NCBI RefSeq assembly: GCF_002783505.1
Contig: NZ_PFGL01000033.1
Coordinates: forward strand, 37,603 to 101,602
DNA: 64,000 nucleotides
Source of the DNA: Shewanella sp. CG12_big_fil_rev_8_21_14_0_65_47_15
GTDB lineage: Bacteria; Pseudomonadota; Gammaproteobacteria; Enterobacterales; Shewanellaceae
Reading direction: 5' to 3'
Shown: positions 63,231 through 64,000 of the stretch, piece after piece
Layout: each line of letters starts with the position of its first letter
Position numbering within the stretch: the stretch's first letter is position 1
The notes under the pieces: model-generated
Told to the model about the DNA's origin: nothing
Seen by the model: the letters and a program-made list of their open reading frames with translations, nothing else
The model's database searches: none
Program-made: the position numbers and the translations under genes

Positions 63231-63596
63231 TCAGATCTTCATCAAATGTCGATTCTGTTCAATCAGTTTTGCACCGATACCCGATACATTCGCTAAATCA
63301 TCGACCGCCTTAAACTTACCGTTCTGGGCACGGTAATCTATGATAGCCTGGGCCTTAGCGGCACCGATCCCTTTCAGCATTTGCAACTGTTCAGAGGAGG
63401 CGGTATTAATATTGACTTGAGTGGTATCAGGTACCGCCTTTTTCGCTTCCGATGCCGCATCCTTCACATCCATGTTTGCTTGAGTCTGTACTTTAGTGGC
63501 TTCTTTGACGGGATCCGCTGCGATTGCAGGGATGGCTACTAATGCAGTCAGCGCAATTGCACTCACAATAGCCGTTATATTGCGTGTGGTTTTCAT
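63231..63596 (-). CDS. comEA: ComEA-like helix-hairpin-helix protein
   Basis: 121 residues from the ATG at 63596, supported by AGAGGAAC upstream; the longer frame adds six residues with a weaker site. A signal peptide covers about the first 27 residues (ending AIAA). An Ala/Lys/Asp-rich linker leads to the helix-hairpin-helix domain with [18 protein letters not shown] and [15 protein letters not shown]. ComEA binds incoming DNA in the periplasm. This small form is common in gammaproteobacteria and acts with ComEC. Confidence 0.92.
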   Translation of the reverse strand: MKTTRNITAIVSAIALTALVAIPAIAADPVKEATKVQTQANMDVKDAASEAKKAVPDTTQVNINTASSEQLQMLKGIGAAKAQAIIDYRAQNGKFKAVDDLANVSGIGAKLIEQNRHLMKI

Positions 63597-63769
63597 AATA
63601 GTTCCTCTTTCCATAATATTCGGCCTTTCGTCCTACTTCCGTGGCCTCAAATCAAAAATAGACTAAGGTCTTCTGAATTACCAAATCGCCACAACAAATA
63701 TTATCCATCACTCAACTTAAGGCCTATTCAGGCATGCTTAATCATAAAATAGCGTGCATGTTTGAGCAT

Positions 63770-63801
63770 AAAAATAGGGCGCTTACTCGCGCCCCATTTT
63801 T
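63770..63801 (-). terminator. Terminator of the Cys/Met enzyme gene
   Basis: AAAAATAGGGCGC pairs with GCGCCCCATTTTT (one mismatch) around a six-base loop, 28 bases beyond the gene's stop. T-runs occur on both strands. Confidence 0.75.
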
Positions 63802-63828
63802 ACCGCTGTTAAATGCGCGACTTTACCA

Positions 63829-64000
63829 TCATGCCAATCTCCCTAAGGCTTGGCTTAGGTCGGCGATAATGTCATCACAATCTTCTAGGCCGATGGAGAT
63901 CCGCAACAGATTGTCACCAATCCCAGCCGCCGCCCTCGCCTCTGGCGTATAGGGAGAGTGCGTCATCGACGCTGGATGTTGGATCAGGGATTCAGCATCG
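63829..64000 (-). CDS. Cys/Met-metabolism PLP enzyme (MetB-like), 3' end only
   Basis: Only the last 57 codons are in the window; the stop TGA is at 63829-63831. The visible C-terminus ([47 protein letters not shown]) matches the cystathionine gamma-synthase / methionine gamma-lyase family of PLP enzymes. Which member it is cannot be told from this part; metB is favoured by [11 protein letters not shown] terminator follows. Confidence 0.85.
   Translation of the reverse strand, partial: DAESLIQHPASMTHSPYTPEARAAAGIGDNLLRISIGLEDCDDIIADLSQALGRLA

Noticed and set aside
8272..63596. A natural competence island
   Set aside because: comEC, comEA and the ComFB-like gene occur here but are more than 50 kb apart and each is in an ordinary context, so they do not form a locus.
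1..64000. CRISPR arrays, prophage, toxin-antitoxin or defence islands
   Set aside because: No regular repeats with spacers, no phage structural genes and no recognised defence genes were seen; the only accessory patch is the insertion-sequence region around 48.2-50.1 kb.

Overview
The window is 64 kb of gammaproteobacterial chromosome. Its gene content and protein sequences point to Shewanella: the six-gene TonB2 cluster with a DUF3450 protein and two ExbB proteins, the short CstA beside a LytS/LytTR pair, a VF530-family protein, DUF3010 and the RraB type. This assignment is recognition from memory, not a search. Almost all of it is ordinary core genome: densely packed genes, short intergenic gaps and many clean hairpin terminators. 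The one clear accessory patch is about 48.2-50.1 kb.

Layout. 0-5.2 kb: a truncated DUF748 envelope protein, a glutaredoxin-like protein, a CbiM-type permease and a small lipoprotein. 5.2-10.6 kb: a minus-strand lipid A export block (comEC, msbA, lpxK, Trm112-like). 10.6-14.9 kb: DUF2062, NnrS, PsiE (with a candidate CRP site), PilZ, an orphan ParA overlapping a small basic protein, and YecH. 15-19 kb: a BtsS/BtsR-like two-component system directly upstream of a CstA-family transporter, with a BtsR-like motif and a perfect 17-bp palindrome between them. 19-27 kb: VF530, a FlxA-like protein, an outer membrane barrel, ribA, yibL, and nrdDG with two NrdR boxes and an FNR/EtrA-like site; then a hypothetical protein and a patatin. 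27.5-36.5 kb: DEAD-box helicase, DUF3010, a YgjP-like metallopeptidase behind a hairpin that covers its ribosome binding site, an M23 peptidase and sbcDC. 36.7-42.9 kb: a TSUP permease divergent from a LysR regulator, rraB, an S4 protein, GNAT, parvulin, a DUF885 lipoprotein and a degenerate GGDEF protein.

42.9-57 kb: the TonB2 energy-transducing operon (DUF3450, ExbB1, ExbB2, ExbD, TonB, TPR), then a graveyard of decayed transposases (an IS66-like fragment abutting an IS4-like fragment), a nearly intact IS630-family element whose transposase is split in two frames, a TonB-dependent receptor and a porin. 54.8-64 kb: polB and dinG diverge around a perfect LexA box; then a second TSUP permease, priC, DUF2057, a histone-deacetylase-like enzyme, a ComFB-like protein, 4.5S RNA, comEA and the 3' end of a Cys/Met PLP enzyme.

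The most useful non-gene observations are regulatory: the LexA box at 57283, NrdR boxes at 25327 and 25358, the FNR-like site at 25402, the CRP site at 12560, the BtsR-like motif and palindrome before cstA, and hairpins that appear to cover ribosome binding sites at 12593-12644 and 29445-29470. I found no CRISPR array, no tRNA or rRNA gene, no prophage, and no convincing new defence or biosynthetic system.
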